This document shows positions 32,685-44,393 of a DNA stretch of 64,000 nucleotides, in pieces. The notes beneath the pieces are model-generated. The model was given only the letters and a program-made list of their open reading frames with translations. It was not told where the DNA came from and ran no database searches. The stretch comes from Paenibacillus amylolyticus. GTDB lineage: Bacteria; Bacillota; Bacilli; Paenibacillales; Paenibacillaceae. Location of the stretch: NCBI RefSeq assembly GCF_029689945.1, contig NZ_CP121451.1:1922001-1986000 (forward strand). The letters are read 5' to 3'. Position 1 is the first letter of the stretch. Each line of letters begins with the position of its first letter. The position numbers and the translations under genes are program-made.

Positions 32685-35146
32685 ATGATGTTTGGAAGAT
32701 TTACGGAACGGGCCCAAAAGGTGCTCGCACTCGCGCAGGAAGAAGCTGTCCGTCTCGGTCATAATAACATCGGTACTGAGCATATTTTGCTCGGCCTCAT
32801 TCGTGAAGGCGAAGGCATCGCAGCCAAAGCACTGATCGGCCTGGGACTCGGATTGGAAAAAATTCAGGATGAAGTAGAAACGCTGATTGGCCGTGGCCAA
32901 GAGCAACCTACGAACATTGCATATACGCCACGTGCGAAAAAAGTAATTGAATTGTCTATGGATGAAGCTCGTAAATTGGGCCATACCTATGTAGGCACAG
33001 AGCATATCCTGCTCGGATTGATTCGTGAAGGCGAGGGTGTTGCAGCACGTGTGCTCAATAACCTGGGTATCAGCCTGAACAAAGCACGTCAACAAGTATT
33101 ACAGTTGCTTGGCAGCAGTGAAGCTGTATCCAGCCATAATGGCACACCTGCAAATGTCAGCACACCAACGCTGGACAGTCTGGCACGTGACCTCACGGCG
33201 TACGCCAGAGAGAACAACCTTGACCCAGTCATTGGACGTAGCAAAGAAATTGAACGTGTCATCCAGGTGCTGAGCCGTCGTACCAAGAACAACCCGGTAT
33301 TGATCGGTGAGCCAGGTGTAGGTAAAACAGCGATTGCTGAAGGCCTTGCACAAAAAATTATTGCCAATGAGATCCCGGAAACATTGCGCGACAAACGTGT
33401 AATGACGCTGGATATGGGTTCAGTAGTTGCTGGCACCAAATATCGTGGTGAGTTCGAAGATCGTCTGAAAAAAATCATGGATGAGATTCGCCAAGCAGGT
33501 AACATTGTCCTGTTTATCGACGAATTGCATACCTTGATTGGCGCAGGCGGAGCTGAAGGTGCCATCGATGCTTCTAACATTTTGAAACCGGCTCTGGCCC
33601 GTGGAGAACTGCAATGCATCGGTGCGACAACACTGGATGAATATCGCAAATACATCGAGAAGGATGCAGCGCTTGAGCGTCGTTTCCAACCGATTACTGT
33701 AGATCAGCCTTCTCCGGAAGAAGCGATTCAAATCTTGCACGGCTTGCGGGACCGTTATGAGGCGCATCACCGCGTGAAAATTACGGATGAAGCGATTGTG
33801 CAGGCGGTTAAACTGTCTGACCGTTACATCACAGACCGTTTCCTGCCAGACAAAGCGATTGACCTGATTGACGAGGCGGGTTCCAAAGTAAGGCTGAACT
33901 CTTACACGATCCCACCAAACCTGAAACAACTGGAGAGCCGTCTGGAAGATATCCGCAAGGAAAAAGACGCAGCGGTTCAAAGCCAGGAGTTCGAAAAGGA
34001 GCCGCTCTGCGTGATACGGAACAAAAAATCCGTGAAGAGCTGGATGTAACGAAGAACCAATGGAAAGAAAAACAAGGCCGCACGGATTCCGAAGTAACCC
34101 CTGAGGATATCGCACAAGTGGTAGCCAACTGGACAGGAATTCCGGTGAACAAGCTGAAAGAAGAAGAGACACAGCGTCTGATGAACCTGGAATCCATTCT
34201 GCATGAACGTGTTATCGGCCAAGATGAGGCTGTGAAGTCTGTCAGTCGTGCGGTTCGTCGTGCTCGTGCAGGACTCAAAGATCCAAAACGTCCGATGGGT
34301 TCATTTATTTTCCTCGGTCCTACAGGGGTAGGTAAAACGGAACTTGCTCGTGCTCTGGCTGAAGCGATGTTTGGCGATGAAAATGCAGTGATCCGGATCG
34401 ATATGTCCGAGTATGGTGAGAAGCATTCGACTTCCCGACTCGTCGGAGCGCCTCCAGGATATGTTGGATATGAAGAAGGTGGCCAGCTGACAGAGAAAGT
34501 TCGTCGCAAACCATATTCCGTTGTCCTGCTTGATGAAATCGAGAAAGCACATCCGGAAGTATTCAATATCCTGCTGCAAGTGCTTGAAGATGGTCGTCTG
34601 ACAGACTCCAAAGGTCGCGTTGTTGACTTCCGGAATACGCTGATTATCCTGACATCCAACGTGGGTGCGGAAGCGATCAAACGTAATTCTACACTTGGCT
34701 TCACAGCAGTTGTGGATGCAGGTGCGGATTATGACAACATGAAGGGTAAAGTCATGGATGAGCTGAAGAAATCCTTCCGTCCAGAGTTCCTTAACCGGAT
34801 TGACGAAATTATCGTATTCCACTCTCTGGAACAGAAACACATTGCAGAGATTGTTACGCTCATGAGCGAGGAGCTTCGTAAACGGCTGCGTGAATACGAG
34901 GTTGACTTCGAACTTACCGACAATGCCAAGGAATTCCTTGCCAAAGCCGGCTTCGATCCAGCTTACGGTGCGCGTCCGCTTCGTCGGGCAATCCAGAAGC
35001 ATATCGAGGACAAATTGTCTGAAGAACTGCTCACAGGCAACGTAACCAAAGGGGATTCATTACTCATCGACGAAGAGAACGGTGCACTGTCTGTAAAGAA
35101 AAAAGACGTGGCAGTTCCTTCTAACGAGGAAATCGAAACCAAATAA
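32685..35146 (+). CDS. clpC: ATP-dependent Clp protease ATPase subunit ClpC (frameshifted in this sequence)
   Basis: ClpC is an HSP100 unfoldase that feeds ClpP and handles arginine-phosphorylated and adaptor-delivered proteins. The repaired protein is about 820 residues. A one-base loss at about 34000 (between GAAAAGG and AGCCGCT) breaks the frame; repair gives FEK-(A/E)[13 protein letters not shown], the UVR/M-domain linker. The N-domain has two Clp repeats (1-145). AAA-1 has Walker A GEPGVGKT near 209-216, AAA-2 has GPTGVGKT near 544-551, and sensor and C-terminal regions follow. The start at 32685 (ATGATG) matches Bacillus [11 protein letters not shown] and has GGAGGTG eight bases upstream; the frame is open back to 32517 without support. 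Confidence 0.96.
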
Positions 35147-35192
35147 TATAGAGCAAGCGACGGAGCTAAACTCCAGCTTGTAATAAACTTTG

Positions 35193-35225
35193 ATCCTTCT
35201 CGGCTTCGGCCGGGAGGATTTTTAC
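35193..35225 (+). terminator. Terminator of the clpC operon
   Basis: A GC-rich stem with a TTCG loop (35193-35204 with 35209-35219, one bulged T and two G-U pairs) is followed by TTTT. It separates clpC from radA, so radA-disA probably has its own promoter, or this acts as a partial terminator. Confidence 0.8.
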
Positions 35226-35404
35226 ATTTTGGACAGAAGACGGACATGTTTATGGCGTGAACATGTGTAAAGTTTGCGATAATCCTTTACGAAAAATCTC
35301 AAACAATGGTAAACTTTTAGTAACCCTGCACGTCAGGGATTTTGGGCAAAATTCGTCGAATAATGCAAAATGCTGTTATAAAACTAAATTATAGGAGTGC
35401 TGAA

Positions 35405-36772
35405 GTGGCCAAAGTTAAAACCAAGTTTCAATGTACGGAATGCGGCTATGAAGCCCCCAAGTGGTACGGTAAGTGTCCGGGTTGTCAGTCATGGAACTCG
35501 ATGGTGGAAGAGACAGAGACGGTCGTCAAAACACAAGGGAGAAATTCTCCCCTGTTTGACAGTAAAGATAAACCGCTTCCTATCATAGATATAGATAGCG
35601 GTCAGGAACCGCGTGTACAGACTGGAATCGGAGAGCTGAACCGGGTATTGGGTGGCGGAATCGTTCCAGGTTCCCTTGTTCTGGTGGGCGGAGATCCAGG
35701 TATCGGTAAATCAACGTTGATGTTGCAGACATCCCATGCGTTGACGCATTCGGGTCTGCGGGTGTTATATGTATCGGGAGAGGAATCCGTCAAGCAAACC
35801 AAATTGCGGGCGGATCGTCTCGGGGCACTCTCTGCCGAGTTGTATGTGCTGTGTGAAACCAATATGGAACGTGTAGAGGAAGCGGTGGATCAGATCCAGC
35901 CGCATTTTCTTGTCATCGACTCCATTCAGACGGTATATCTTCCCGAAGTTACCAGTGCGCCCGGTAGTGTAGCACAGGTAAGGGAATGTACATCAAGGTT
36001 CATGCGGATTGCCAAAGGCAGAGGCATCGCAACGGTTCTCGTGGGGCATGTTACCAAAGAAGGTGCCATTGCCGGTCCGCGTATGTTAGAACATATGGTG
36101 GATTGTGTGCTTTATTTTGAAGGAGAACGGCATCATACGTATCGCTTACTGCGTGCAGTGAAGAACCGTTTTGGTTCCACCAATGAGATTGGCATTTTTG
36201 AAATGGGGGAAGATGGCCTTCGTGAAGTCGGTAATCCCTCAGAGTTATTTCTGTCTGAACGTCCGCTTGGGGTGGCTGGATCTACTGTAGTGGCGAGTAT
36301 GGAAGGCACACGTCCGATGCTTGTAGAATTACAGGCTTTGATTTCCACGACACATTTCCCTTCTCCCAGACGGATGGCAACAGGTATCGATCATCATCGT
36401 TTGAATCTGATTATAGCGGTGCTGGAGAAGCGCATGGGTATGTTCCTGCAGACACAGGATGCGTATCTGAACGTGGCGGGTGGAGTGCGGCTGGATGAAC
36501 CCGCTGTAGATTTGGCGGTGGCTGTCAGCATTGCATCCAGTTTGAGAGATGTGCCAACCAAGCCGGATGATGTTATCTTTGGCGAGATCGGTCTGACAGG
36601 TGAGGTTCGTGCCGTATCAAGGGCAGAACAGCGTGTAAAAGAAGCCGCCAAGCTGGGCTTCAAACGAGTCATTTTACCAGAAAAAAGCTTAAAGGGCTGG
36701 AAACATCCTCGCGGGATACAACTGATCGGTGTGAATACCGTGGCAGATGCACTAGCGGTTGCTTTAGATTAG
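35405..36772 (+). CDS. radA: DNA repair protein RadA
   Basis: RadA (Sms) is a RecA-like hexameric helicase that helps branch migration in recombination and repair. The 455-residue protein has an N-terminal zinc finger (Cys10, 13, 24, 27), Walker [11 protein letters not shown] (95-104), the RadA-specific KNRFG motif near 253, and a C-terminal Lon-protease-like domain from about 275. I start it at the GTG at 35405, which follows AGGAG by seven bases and gives the standard MAKVKTKF-type N-terminus; the frame is open to 35342 but without a good ribosome-binding site. It is next to disA, as in Bacillus, where RadA modulates DisA. Confidence 0.95.
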   Translation: MAKVKTKFQCTECGYEAPKWYGKCPGCQSWNSMVEETETVVKTQGRNSPLFDSKDKPLPIIDIDSGQEPRVQTGIGELNRVLGGGIVPGSLVLVGGDPGIGKSTLMLQTSHALTHSGLRVLYVSGEESVKQTKLRADRLGALSAELYVLCETNMERVEEAVDQIQPHFLVIDSIQTVYLPEVTSAPGSVAQVRECTSRFMRIAKGRGIATVLVGHVTKEGAIAGPRMLEHMVDCVLYFEGERHHTYRLLRAVKNRFGSTNEIGIFEMGEDGLREVGNPSELFLSERPLGVAGSTVVASMEGTRPMLVELQALISTTHFPSPRRMATGIDHHRLNLIIAVLEKRMGMFLQTQDAYLNVAGGVRLDEPAVDLAVAVSIASSLRDVPTKPDDVIFGEIGLTGEVRAVSRAEQRVKEAAKLGFKRVILPEKSLKGWKHPRGIQLIGVNTVADALAVALD

Positions 36773-36785
36773 GGGGCATAACAAG

Positions 36786-37860
36786 ATGAAAGATTCGAGC
36801 CAACTGGATAATATGAATGAATTATTAAGGCTGATCGCACCAGGTACACCTTTCCGCGAAGGTCTGGAAAATGTGCTGCGCGCCAAGACGGGCGCACTGC
36901 TTGTTGTAGGATACAGCCCTGAAGTAATGGAAGTGGTGGATGGGGGATTCTCGATTAACTGTGATTTCTCCCGAACTATCTGTACGAACTCGCCAAGATG
37001 GATGGAGCCATTATTCTTAGTGAGGATTTGAAGCGTATTCTTTACGCCAACACACAGTTAATCCCGGATTCCTCGATCTCTTCATCAGAGACGGGGATTC
37101 GTCACCGGACTGCAGAGCGTGTAGCGAAGCAAACGGGTAAATTGGTCGTATCCATATCACAGCGCCGGAATATCATTACCTTGTATCAGGGAACACTTCG
37201 GTATTCCCTCAAGGAAATTGGGGTTATTTTGACCAAAGCGAATCAAGCGATCCAAACGTTGGAGAAATATAAAGCTGTATTAACACAGTCCCTTACGAAC
37301 CTGAGTGCCTCTGAATTTGAGGAACTGGTGACAATTCCTGAAGTGGTTAATGTGATTCAGCGTACCGAAATGGTGATGCGGATCAAAACGGAAATCAAAC
37401 GATATATTCATGAACTCGGCAATGAGGGACGACTCATTTCCATGCAAATGGAAGAGCTCGTGGGTACAACGGAAGAAGAAGCCTGGTTGCTGTATAAAGA
37501 CTATGCCCGTGACGACAGTGATGACAAAATCCGTGAAATTATCGTGGGACTGAAAAGATTGTCGGACGATGAATTGCTGGATGCACACCATATTGTCCGT
37601 CTGCTCGGTTATCCTTCATCAGCGGCTACTTCAGAGGATTCGGTTGCACCTCGCGGATTCCGGGTATTAAATAAGATCCCCGTCTGCCTAATGTCATTAT
37701 CCATAACCTGGTGGATCAATTCGAACAATTGCCTCATGTGATTATGGCTACAATTGAAGAACTGGACGAAGTGGACGGTATTGGTGAAGTTCGTGCCCGG
37801 ACCATTAAGGAAGGCCTCAAACGTTTGCAGGAACAGATGTTTATCGACAGACAGATGTAA
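36786..37860 (+). CDS. disA: DNA-integrity scanning diadenylate cyclase DisA (two frameshifts in this sequence)
   Basis: DisA makes c-di-AMP and stops doing so on meeting branched DNA. Two breaks are repaired by one C each, at CCC 36970-36972 (restoring [20 protein letters not shown]) and at CCCC 37678-37681 (restoring [14 protein letters not shown]). The repaired protein is about 358 residues. The DAC domain shows DGAIILS and the RHRTAER motif, a long helical spine follows, and the C-terminal helix-hairpin-helix domain ([19 protein letters not shown]) binds DNA. It starts 13 bases after radA. The protein would be badly truncated if the sequence were taken literally. Confidence 0.95.
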
Positions 37861-37905
37861 GGGTTTGCCTATATAAAGGCTTGAGATGGATGAGGTGAAA
37901 CAACA

Positions 37906-38637
37906 ATGCTAACCAGATTCATTCCGAATCTCTTTACCTTGGGTAATCTGTTTCTTGGAATGATGGCAATTTTGCTTGCGATTGATGGAAATTACAGTTT
38001 GGCTGCCATAATGGTTATTGTAGCGATGCTGCTGGATGGTCTGGATGGCCGAGTGGCACGTGCACTCAATGCACAAAGCGAATTCGGCAAAGAATTGGAT
38101 TCCTTGTCAGACATGGTTTCCTTTGGTGCAGCACCTGCGCTGATCATATTTATGGTCTCGTTTCAAGATTCAATGCCGATTCTCGCTTGGATCGCAACAG
38201 CGTCTTTTCCAATCTGTGGAGCCATTCGTCTTGCGCGGTTTAATGTTCGTCCGGGAATCCCCGGGTACTTCACGGGTTTGCCGATACCGGCAGCTGGCGG
38301 AGTGCTGGCTACATTGTCCTTGTTCAACAAGGATATTGGCCCGGTCAGCATGATGATCGCTACGTTGCTGTTATCGTATCTGATGGTCAGTTCGCTTAAA
38401 TATCCCAATTTCAAAAAGGTCGGGTTGCCGCGCAAGGCAATCTGGATTGCACCATGGGTTGTGTTATTTGCCATAGCCGTAGCCGTTATTTTCCCGGAGC
38501 AGTTATCCAAATTGATCTTTATTCCGCTTGTGTTATACGCCTTGTATGGAATGAAACATAATGTGCGCACAGCGGCCTCGCGTAGTCGGGCGAAAAAGCG
38601 TAAGGATGAGAAATCTTCCCGTCCTTCCGATCGTTAA
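37906..38637 (+). CDS. pssA: CDP-diacylglycerol-serine O-phosphatidyltransferase
   Basis: PssA makes phosphatidylserine from CDP-diacylglycerol and serine, leading to phosphatidylethanolamine. The 243-residue membrane protein has the CDP-alcohol phosphotransferase signature with Asp44, Asp47, Gly48, Ala51, Arg52, Gly61, Asp65 and Asp69, plus about six hydrophobic helices and a basic C-terminus. The ATG follows ATGAGGTGAAACAACA. It lies 45 bases after disA and is followed by a terminator. In Bacillus this locus goes directly from disA to the PIN/TRAM gene, so pssA is an addition here. Confidence 0.92.
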   Translation: MLTRFIPNLFTLGNLFLGMMAILLAIDGNYSLAAIMVIVAMLLDGLDGRVARALNAQSEFGKELDSLSDMVSFGAAPALIIFMVSFQDSMPILAWIATASFPICGAIRLARFNVRPGIPGYFTGLPIPAAGGVLATLSLFNKDIGPVSMMIATLLLSYLMVSSLKYPNFKKVGLPRKAIWIAPWVVLFAIAVAVIFPEQLSKLIFIPLVLYALYGMKHNVRTAASRSRAKKRKDEKSSRPSDR

Positions 38638-38664
38638 GCAGCCTTGGACAGACACGATACAAAG

Positions 38665-38706
38665 AAAGCACGTACTCTCCTGAACTGGAGAATGCGTGCT
38701 TTTTGT
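38665..38706 (+). terminator. Rho-independent terminator
   Basis: AAAGCACGTACTCTCC (38665-38680) pairs with GGAGAATGCGTGCTTT (38687-38702) apart from a small central mismatch, followed by TTTG. It ends the disA-pssA transcript. Confidence 0.85.
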
Positions 38707-38760
38707 GTATTCAGATCTATTACGGTAAAAGAAACCTTTGCGAACGACATACATATCTTC

Positions 38761-39156
38761 TTACGACAGATTAAACATCCCTAATGTTGAACACTTCTGT
38801 GATTCGTGATTAACGACCTCTTCCATGTTGATGTCCAGCAGATTGCAGAGAGCCGACATGTAGAACAGGTTCCGCCCTAGTTCAGAGCTGATGACCTCTC
38901 TGCAGTTCTCACATAATTCACCTTCCACATGTGTTTCCAGCAGGCCCTTGGTTTGAGCGATATCGCTCTCCGGGGCATATTTCTGCTTGGTGGCGTGCAG
39001 CTCGATGCAGCCGCATTCGGTAATGGCTTTGGACACGGCACGGTTAACAGACGCTCCGGCTTGTCCCGTTTTGGACAGTACATCAATCAGACTGCGATGA
39101 CGCAGCAACAGTTCAGAAACTTGATCCTGGAAAGCCTGTAAACTTAGCGTACTCAT
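38761..39156 (-). CDS. Conserved Bacillota protein of unknown function
   Basis: A 131-residue, mostly helical, soluble protein and the only minus-strand gene in the 28-64 kb block. I start it at the ATG complementary to 39154-39156 because CGAGGTGAG lies upstream on the coding strand; the frame extends to 39309 without support. It has an ECGC motif near residue 43 and a CENC motif near 78, which could bind a metal or form a disulfide, and a C-terminal CNLLDINMEEVV helix. I do not recognise a function. From memory, relatives occur at this locus in Paenibacillus, sometimes under a DUF label. It is divergent from the PIN/TRAM gene and convergent with pssA. Confidence 0.75.
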   Translation of the reverse strand: MSTLSLQAFQDQVSELLLRHRSLIDVLSKTGQAGASVNRAVSKAITECGCIELHATKQKYAPESDIAQTKGLLETHVEGELCENCREVISSELGRNLFYMSALCNLLDINMEEVVNHESQKCSTLGMFNLS

Positions 39157-39329
39157 TTTGCCACTCACCTCGGGATATGAATTGAATTCATTATATGCCA
39201 ATAATTTACCTACTTTCAACTGACGATTGCAACATTTCCAAAAAGTTCTTGCGGATGGGATTAGCAACTCAGGAATTGGATCATACTGGATATAAAGATC
39301 AAGATACATTGAAGGAGGTGCAGGGACTA

Positions 39330-40415
39330 ATGTGGAAAAAAGGCATTTTAACTTTTACAGGATTGTGCGGTGCATGGTTCGGCTACACGGCATATCATCT
39401 GGCAGGAAAATCGGTCCCATGGATGGCTGAATGGATTCAGTCAGCAGGATTACTGGGAGCTGGTGTATCGACGCTGCTCGGAGCTGTAATGTTTATGGCT
39501 GTATGTAATATTGGTGGAACATTGATGGCAGACAGACTGCATAGCGGAATCAATTCATTGGCAAAAGTACCTATGAACGAACTGGCTGCAGGTGCCGCAG
39601 GTACCGTTGCGGGGTTGCTGGTCGCCTTGCTGCTCTACCCCATTGTTGGATGGATGGGAACGGCAGGAGAGGTGCTGCAAGTGGCGCTGACGGTAATTAG
39701 TGCTTATTCCGGCTACACCCTGGCCATGGCGAAGAAAGACGATCTGGGGGCTTTCTGGATGTCTGGACGGTGGGGTCATCCCGAGGTGGACGAGGATAGA
39801 CGGATGGAAGAACATAAAATTCTGGATACCAGTGTGATTATCGATGGGCGGATCGCGGATATATGCAAAACCGGATTTATTGAAGGCACAATTGTCATTC
39901 CGGAATTTGTTCTGGAGGAGCTGCAACATATTGCCGACTCATCGGATCTGCTCAAGCGGAACAGAGGACGGCGAGGACTGGACATTTTGAACAAAATCCA
40001 GAAGGAACTTGATGTAAAAGTCCTGATCTACGAAGGGGATTTCGAGGAAATCTCCGAGGTGGACAGCAAACTGGTTAAACTGGCTAAAGTGCTTCAGGGC
40101 AAAGTGGTCACCAATGACTTTAATCTGAACAAAGTGTGCGAACTCCAGGGTGTATCTGTGCTGAACATTAATGATCTCGCCAATGCCGTTAAGCCAGTTG
40201 TTCTGCCCGGTGAGGAGATCATGGTGCAGATCATCAAGGACGGCAAGGAGCATGGTCAAGGTGTAGCCTATCTGGATGACGGCACAATGATCGTGGTGGA
40301 GGGCGGACGCGAGTATATTGGCATGATGATGGAAGTGCTGGTGACCAGTGTACTGCAGACTTCAGCGGGACGAATGATTTTTGCCAAGCCGAAACTGTTG
40401 GAAAAAGCCCAATAA
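39330..40415 (+). CDS. PIN/TRAM domain membrane protein (YacL-like)
   Basis: A 361-residue protein with about four N-terminal transmembrane segments (roughly 5-25, 37-65, 82-106, 112-132), then a cytoplasmic PIN-type nuclease domain with acidic residues in HKILDTSVIIDGR, FVLEELQHIAD and VVTNDFNLNKV. A C-terminal TRAM RNA-binding domain follows (about 285-345). The ATG at 39330 is preceded by GAAGGAGGTGCAGGG. It corresponds to B. subtilis YacL; the nuclease target is not established. It precedes ispD in the conserved order. Confidence 0.92.
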   Translation: MWKKGILTFTGLCGAWFGYTAYHLAGKSVPWMAEWIQSAGLLGAGVSTLLGAVMFMAVCNIGGTLMADRLHSGINSLAKVPMNELAAGAAGTVAGLLVALLLYPIVGWMGTAGEVLQVALTVISAYSGYTLAMAKKDDLGAFWMSGRWGHPEVDEDRRMEEHKILDTSVIIDGRIADICKTGFIEGTIVIPEFVLEELQHIADSSDLLKRNRGRRGLDILNKIQKELDVKVLIYEGDFEEISEVDSKLVKLAKVLQGKVVTNDFNLNKVCELQGVSVLNINDLANAVKPVVLPGEEIMVQIIKDGKEHGQGVAYLDDGTMIVVEGGREYIGMMMEVLVTSVLQTSAGRMIFAKPKLLEKAQ

Positions 40416-40497
40416 AGCGGTATGATGGGTAGTGTATCGTTAAGTGATATTGTATATCCTGGGACGATAAACTGACAGACAAGGCAGGGATTGCGGC

Positions 40498-41664
<1,167 letters not shown>

Positions 41665-41697
41665 CATCATCAATCAATTAGTGACGGAGGGGATCAT

Positions 41698-43154
41698 ATG
41701 AGCACGGAAATTCGTGTGCGTTACGCGCCGAGCCCAACGGGACACCTGCATATCGGGAATGCCCGTACGGCGTTGTTTAACTATTTATATGCCAAACATA
41801 ATAACGGTAAATTCATCATTCGTATTGAAGATACGGACGTGAAACGGAATATTGCCGGTGGTGAAGAAAGTCAACTGAAATACCTGAAATGGCTCGGAAT
41901 TGAGTGGGACGAAAGTATTGACGTGGGCGGAGAATACGGACCATACCGTCAGACGGAACGCCTGGACCTCTATCGCAAATATACGCAGGAATTGCTGGAT
42001 AAAGGTCTGGCTTACCCTTGCTTCTGCACCGAAGAAGAATTGGAGCAAGAGCGCGAGGAACAGTCAGCACGTGGAGAAACACCGCGTTATTCGGGCAAAC
42101 ACCGTGACCTGACGCCAGAGCAAATTAGTGCGTTTGAAGCGGAAGGTCGCGTAGCGAGCATTCGTTTCCGTGTGCCGGAAGAGCGTGTATATACGTTTGA
42201 CGACATGGTTAAAGGTACAATCTCGTTCAATAGCAAGGAATCCGGCGACTTCGTCATTGTGAAAAAGACGGCATTCCCACCTACAACTATGCTGTTGCTG
42301 TGGATGATCACCTGATGAAGATCTCCCACGTTCTGCGTGGGGAAGATCACATCTCCAACACGCCGCGTCAACTGATGATCTATGAGGCGCTCGGCTGGGA
42401 GCCGCCGCAGTTCGGTCATATGACGCTGATCGTGAATGAAAATCACAAGAAGCTGAGTAAACGGGATGAATCCGTTATTCAGTTCATTGAGCAATATGAT
42501 CAGCTTGGCTATCTGCCTGAAGCGATGTTTAACTTCATTTCCCTGCTCGGCTGGTCGCCGGAAGGGGAGGAAGAGATCTTCTCGCAAGAGCAACTGATCT
42601 CCATCTTTGATACGAAACGTCTTTCCAAGAGCCCGGCGGTATTTGACACACACAAGCTGGCTCACTTGAACAACCACTATATCAAACATGCTGACTCGGA
42701 ACGCATCGCCGAGATGGCCATTCCGCATCTACAAAAAGCAGGACGCCTTCCTGGGGATCTGTCCGCTGAGCAAAAAGAGTGGGCGCATACCCTCGTACAT
42801 CTCTATCAGGAACAGATGAATGCCGCATCCGATATTGTTGAATTGTCGGAAGTGTTCTTCCGTTCGGAGATCGAGCTGGAAAGTGAAGGTGCCGCAGTTC
42901 TCGCTGAAGAGCAGGTGCCAACTGTGCTGAAGGCATTTGCAGATAAAGTACAGGCAAGTGAAGAGTTCTCGCCAAGTAAAATGGCTGCATTAATCAAGGA
43001 AGTACAGAAAGAAACCGGCTTTAAGGGCAAACAGCTCTTTATGCCAATTCGTGTAGCCTTGACTGGACAGACACATGGACGGGATCTGAACCAAACGATC
43101 GTGCTTCTGGGCCGTGATACGGTGATCGAACGCCTGCTTGCGCAAGTAAACTAA
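41698..43154 (+). CDS. gltX: Glutamyl-tRNA synthetase (frameshifted in this sequence)
   Basis: GltX charges tRNA-Glu and, in organisms lacking glutaminyl-tRNA synthetase, also tRNA-Gln for later amidation. The repaired protein is about 485 residues: one G added after AAAAAG near 42267 restores [19 protein letters not shown]. The class I signatures are present: [12 protein letters not shown] (HIGH motif) near residues 9-20 and KLSKRDE (KMSKS motif) near 250. The C-terminal anticodon-binding domain is complete. The ATG follows GACGGAGGGGATCAT. It lies upstream of the cysteine T-box. Confidence 0.95.
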
Positions 43155-43309
43155 GCTTATATGAGCTCATTCCGGTTATTCGGTATCTGAACGCAGTCCT
43201 ATGATGTATGGATTACGGAGTCGGCTGTTGTCAGTCTGTGGCCTTTTCGCTATAATAACAACACAACGAATAATTGATATGATTTATCTAATAGAACAGC
43301 AAAGATCGG

Positions 43310-43608
43310 GAGAAGTAGATTGACCCGGACAGATTCAGAGAGGATGGTCCCGCGGCTAAGAAGGAATTCTTTGGTTGCGGTGGCTGTGAGCCATCCACTG
43401 TCCATCAGTTGAAATGCACCCGTGAGCTGCACAGCCGAATCCAGCCCCGCCTATGTCGATCATGACATGGGAAAACGTTAGGATAGGTTGTGACGATTGG
43501 TTTCCGTTACCAAACCGCTTGAGGGCTCATTCTATTTAAGAATGAACCGAGCAGAGTGGGACCGCGATAAACGCCTCTGCAGCTTAATGCTGCAGGGGCG
43601 TTTTTTGT
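43310..43608 (+). promoter_or_regulatory. Cysteine T-box riboswitch
   Basis: A tRNA-sensing leader of about 300 bases. It shows the stem-I GA-rich motif (CAGAGAGG near 43337), a specifier-loop candidate GAAATGCA with TGC (Cys codon) at 43415-43417, and the T-box sequence TGGGACCGCG at 43557-43566. A strong terminator pairs AACGCCTCTGCAGC (43570-43583) with GCTGCAGGGGCGTT (43589-43602), then TTTT. Uncharged tRNA-Cys would stabilise the antiterminator and turn on cysE-cysS. The TGC specifier is inferred from the downstream genes and position. Confidence 0.9.
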
Positions 43609-43691
43609 TTAGGCGAGTGTGCAGTACACTACCAAGGAACGCGCCGTCCGGTAAGCCGGAGGACGGGAACCTGAACAAGAGGGGAACGAGC

Positions 43692-44351
43692 ATGTTCAAG
43701 AAGATCAGATCAGATATCCAGGCGGTGTTTGAGAACGATCCGGCAGCCCGGGGATGGTTTGAAGTGGTATTTACCTACTCAGGGCTGCACGCGATATGGG
43801 CACACCGGATTGCACATTTTTTATACAAACGAAGATGGTTCTCGTTCGCCAGGTTCATTTCACAGGTAAGTCGATTCATGACAGGAATTGAGATCCATCC
43901 AGGAGCTAGGATCGGGAATCGGTTGTTTATTGACCATGGAATGGGCGTCGTTATTGGGGAAACATGTGAGATTGGTGATGATGTTGTTATCTATCAGGGG
44001 GTTACCCTCGGCGGAACAGGGAAAGAAAAAGGAAAGAGACATCCGACCATTGGCAATAATGTAGTTATCTCATCGGGAGCCAAAGTGCTGGGTTCATTTA
44101 GCGTGGGGGATCAATGCAACATTGGTGCAAACTCCGTCGTGCTTAAGGAGGTCCCTTCCAACAGTACCGTTGTAGGTATACCGGGAAGAATTGTTAAACA
44201 GGATGGCCGACGGGTAGACCGCCTCAATCAACAATTGCCCGATCCGGTCGTTGACTCCTTGCGGAGCATGCAACAAGAACTCGAACGCTTGCAGGAAGAA
44301 GTACGTACACTGCAGAATGCCCGTGAAAATGAGACTGTGCGTGATACGTGA
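43692..44351 (+). CDS. cysE: Serine O-acetyltransferase
   Basis: CysE acetylates serine, the committed step of cysteine synthesis. The 219-residue protein has the short N-terminal helical domain of Gram-positive CysE and then a left-handed beta-helix of hexapeptide repeats: [20 protein letters not shown] with the catalytic-type His, [28 protein letters not shown]. The C-terminus forms a short coiled coil. I start it at ATG 43692, preceded by AAGAGGGGAACGAGC; the frame runs open from 43497 through the T-box terminator, which cannot be coding. It is under T-box control together with cysS. Confidence 0.95.
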   Translation: MFKKIRSDIQAVFENDPAARGWFEVVFTYSGLHAIWAHRIAHFLYKRRWFSFARFISQVSRFMTGIEIHPGARIGNRLFIDHGMGVVIGETCEIGDDVVIYQGVTLGGTGKEKGKRHPTIGNNVVISSGAKVLGSFSVGDQCNIGANSVVLKEVPSNSTVVGIPGRIVKQDGRRVDRLNQQLPDPVVDSLRSMQQELERLQEEVRTLQNARENETVRDT

Positions 44352-44393
44352 TACAATAACTAAAGGCAGTATAGGATGAAAGGATAAGTGACC

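Noticed and set aside
34000..34001. Programmed frameshift in clpC or rpoB
   Set aside because: No slippery heptamer with a downstream structure is apparent, and the same kind of break recurs in many unrelated genes, which points to sequence error.
36786..37860. Three separate small proteins at the disA locus
   Set aside because: The pieces align end to end with DisA when one C is added at each of two C runs, so they are one gene.
43497..43691. N-terminal extension of CysE
   Set aside because: It would translate through the T-box motif and its terminator; the ATG at 43692 has its own ribosome-binding site.
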